Below are positions 62,587 through 64,000 of a stretch of DNA of 64,000 bases, in pieces (the first letter of the stretch is position 1; each line of letters opens with the position of its first letter). The notes under the pieces were generated by a model, which saw only the letters and a list, made by a program, of their open reading frames with translations, made no database searches and had not been told where the DNA came from. The position numbers were made by a program, and so were the translations under genes. The DNA comes from Paraburkholderia tropica (GTDB lineage: Bacteria; Pseudomonadota; Gammaproteobacteria; Burkholderiales; Burkholderiaceae). The stretch is from contig NZ_CAJZAR010000028.1 in the NCBI RefSeq assembly GCF_914484835.1, positions 1 through 64,000 of the forward strand. Reading direction: 5' to 3'.

Positions 62587-63601
62587 TCAACACGACGACG
62601 TCGTACTGTCGCTCGACGCGCTCTTTTCGCTCGCGCGCAAGGCGCTGATGCACCACGGCGTGTCCGAAGCGCATGCAGACGCTATCGCGCGCGTGATCAT
62701 GCAAGGTCAGCGCGACGAGTGCCATTCGCACGGCATCTATCGCCTGCTCGGCTGCGTGCGCTCGGTGAAAGGCGGCAAGGTCGATCCGTGCGCCGAGCCG
62801 ACCTTGCGCGATGTGGCGCCCGGCGTGCTCGCCGTCGATGCGCATTATGGTTTTTCGCTGCTGGCCTTCGAAACGGGCCTGCCCGTGCTCGCGGAAAAAG
62901 CGCGCACGCAGGGTCTCGCCGCGATGGCGATCAATCGCTGCTTCCATTTTTCGGCGTTGTGGCCCGAGGTGGAGGCGATTGCCGCGCGTGGGCTCGTCGG
63001 GCTCGCGATGAATCCGAGCCATAGCTGGGTCGCGCCCGCGGGCGGCACGCGCGGCGTGTTCGGCACCAATCCGATTGCGTTCGCGTGGCCGCGCGCGGAA
63101 GGGCATCCGTTCGTGTTCGACTTCGCGACCAGCGCGATCGCGCGTGGCGATATCGAGCTGCACGCGCGCGAGGGCAAGCCGATTCCCGATCATTGGGCCA
63201 TCGACAGCGCGGGCCAGCCGACCACGGACGCACGCGCGGCGCTCGACGGCGCGATGCAGACGTTCGGCGGCCACAAGGGTTCGGCGCTCGCGGCGATGGT
63301 CGAACTGCTCGCGGGCGCGCTGATCGGCGACCTCACGAGCATGGAGTCGCAGACTTTCGACGACGGCGCGGGCGCGAGCCCTTGCCACGGCGAACTGGTG
63401 ATCGCGATCGATCCGCGCCGTTTTCTGGGCGCCGATCACGCGGCGGGCGAGGCGCGCGCCGAGCGGCTGTTCGCCGCCGTGGTCGAGCAGGGCGCGCGCT
63501 TGCCCTCGCAACGCCGTTTCGAGGCGCGCGAGCGCAGCGAACGCCATGGCGTGCGCATTCCTGGCGCGCTCTATCGCGACGTGATGAAACTCTTCGACTG
63601 A
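62579..63601 (+). CDS. lhpD: Delta1-pyrroline/piperideine-2-carboxylate reductase (DpkA/LhpD, malate/L-lactate dehydrogenase family)
   Basis: A 340-residue NAD(P)H-dependent reductase of the DpkA/ureidoglycolate dehydrogenase fold. It has the catalytic SHGIYRLLG, the [20 protein letters not shown] stretch, [27 protein letters not shown], and the dinucleotide segment [20 protein letters not shown]. LhpD-type enzymes reduce imines of proline or pipecolate and handle 3-hydroxyproline products. It could also be an ordinary malate/lactate dehydrogenase, but the cluster supports the imine-reductase role. It shares an operon with lhpG and ends at a terminator. Confidence 0.83.
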   Translation: MTDQHDDVVLSLDALFSLARKALMHHGVSEAHADAIARVIMQGQRDECHSHGIYRLLGCVRSVKGGKVDPCAEPTLRDVAPGVLAVDAHYGFSLLAFETGLPVLAEKARTQGLAAMAINRCFHFSALWPEVEAIAARGLVGLAMNPSHSWVAPAGGTRGVFGTNPIAFAWPRAEGHPFVFDFATSAIARGDIELHAREGKPIPDHWAIDSAGQPTTDARAALDGAMQTFGGHKGSALAAMVELLAGALIGDLTSMESQTFDDGAGASPCHGELVIAIDPRRFLGADHAAGEARAERLFAAVVEQGARLPSQRRFEARERSERHGVRIPGALYRDVMKLFD

Positions 63602-63612
63602 CAATGACGAGC

Positions 63613-63655
63613 CGGCGCGCGCAAGCCGGAATTCGCGCGCCGTTCGCCTTTTTTG
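63613..63655 (+). terminator. Intrinsic terminator at the end of the hydroxyproline cluster
   Basis: CGGCGCGCG and CGCGCGCCG form a perfect 9-bp stem around a 12-base loop, followed by TTCGCCTTTTTT. It starts 12 bp past the lhpD stop. A 26-codon open frame (63604) across it is not considered a gene. Confidence 0.8.
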
Positions 63656-63915
63656 CCCTTTTACTCGCTTCTTACGTCATGTAATGGTCGGTACCGTTAA
63701 TTGATGTAATTGATCATCCAATAAAGAGGCATTACATTTGCTGCAATGCGGCGCATTTCCGTGTTTACGCACAGTACCATGCCGCACCAATTCGAAAACT
63801 GTCCCTTTTACATTAGGCGAAATAAAGGTTAATGCTTATTGCAGCGCAGCAAAATGCTGCCTACACTGAGCAAGACCGCCTATGGATTCGGAAGTTTTCG
63901 AAAGGAGGGCGTGGA
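63656..63915 (+). other. AT-rich noncoding region before the last partial gene
   Basis: 260 bp without a gene. It is clearly AT-rich, so it probably holds a promoter; TTTACA with 17 bases and TAATGC (about 63818-63846) is a weak candidate. No named element is recognised. Confidence 0.35.
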
Positions 63916-64000
63916 ATGATCACGTCACACTCGGCAACGCTGGAAGCGTCGCCCAGACTGCATGTATTCGAGCAGGAAGGAGGCTGGCATTGGGGCATTA
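63916..64000 (+). CDS. Start of an unidentified gene (runs off the right edge)
   Basis: ATG 63916 lies eight bases after AAAGGAGGG, a strong ribosome site. The 28 visible residues (MITSHSATLEASPRLHVFEQ then EGGWHWGI) show no signal peptide. LHVFEQEGGWHWGI looks like the opening strand of a small soluble domain; no family can be named from this length. Confidence 0.6.
   Translation, partial: MITSHSATLEASPRLHVFEQEGGWHWGI

Noticed and set aside
63604..63684. Short 26-codon open frame after lhpD
   Set aside because: It runs through an intrinsic terminator hairpin and has no ribosome site; it is best read as noncoding.

Overview
The window reads as chromosomal DNA of a GC-rich betaproteobacterium of the Burkholderia/Paraburkholderia/Caballeronia group. 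This is inferred from base composition, gene density, frequent ATGA/TTGA start-stop overlaps and the mix of catabolic, efflux, siderophore and chemotaxis genes. No rRNA, tRNA, CRISPR array, insertion sequence or phage gene was recognised. The window looks like ordinary accessory/catabolic chromosome, not a mobile island.

Layout. 1-5.6 kb (all minus strand): the first 62 residues of a bacteriophytochrome gene, whose start codon overlaps the stop of the glycogen debranching gene glgX; a small IsdG/HmoA-type haem monooxygenase; a YheS-type ABC-F ATPase; two small unknown proteins. 5.8-6.05 kb: a CspA cold-shock protein. 6.4-10.2 kb: a three-subunit membrane-linked FAD sugar(-acid) dehydrogenase (Tat small subunit, GMC flavoprotein, tri-haem cytochrome c). 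10.4-12.1 kb: a chemoreceptor with a sigma-28-like promoter. 12.4-13.0 kb: a secreted SnoaL-like protein followed by a perfect 16-bp inverted repeat. 13.4-18.6 kb: a four-gene Csu-type (spore coat U) chaperone-usher pilus operon, with a convergent miniature pilin-like gene. 19.4-29.8 kb: a ZnuD-like TonB receptor behind a Zur box, then, on the other strand, a five-gene unit encoding an outer-membrane factor, a membrane-fusion protein, an RND pump, a response regulator and a histidine kinase.

30.0-35.2 kb: ethanolamine use (permease, eutB, eutC, AraC regulator) without microcompartment genes. 35.2-41.6 kb: LysR/MFS and TetR/MBL-hydrolase divergent pairs, a hairpin-rich noncoding stretch and a second chemoreceptor. 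41.7-51.9 kb: an alcaligin-type hydroxamate siderophore cluster (alcA, MFS exporter, alcB, alcC, FhuF-like reductase, AlcE-like Rieske enzyme) with a divergent Fur-box TonB receptor. 52.1-53.1 kb: an EamA transporter. 53.3-63.6 kb: a complete trans-4-hydroxy-L-proline catabolic cluster (epimerase, three-part D-hydroxyproline dehydrogenase, PAS-AraC regulator, deaminase, permease, 2-oxoglutarate semialdehyde dehydrogenase, imine reductase). The last 85 bases open an unidentified gene.

The genes fall into independent modules. Metal supply is the most visible theme: Zur-type zinc uptake, Fur-type iron uptake and haem breakdown. The other themes are catabolism of amines, amino acids and sugars with oxidation at the membrane, and surface behaviour (pilus, chemotaxis). 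No single module is clearly a wholly new system. The points most worth following are the glgX-phytochrome overlap beside a haem monooxygenase, the AlcE-like Rieske protein with an expanded Rieske loop, the miniature pilin-like gene, and several unusually good regulatory palindromes.
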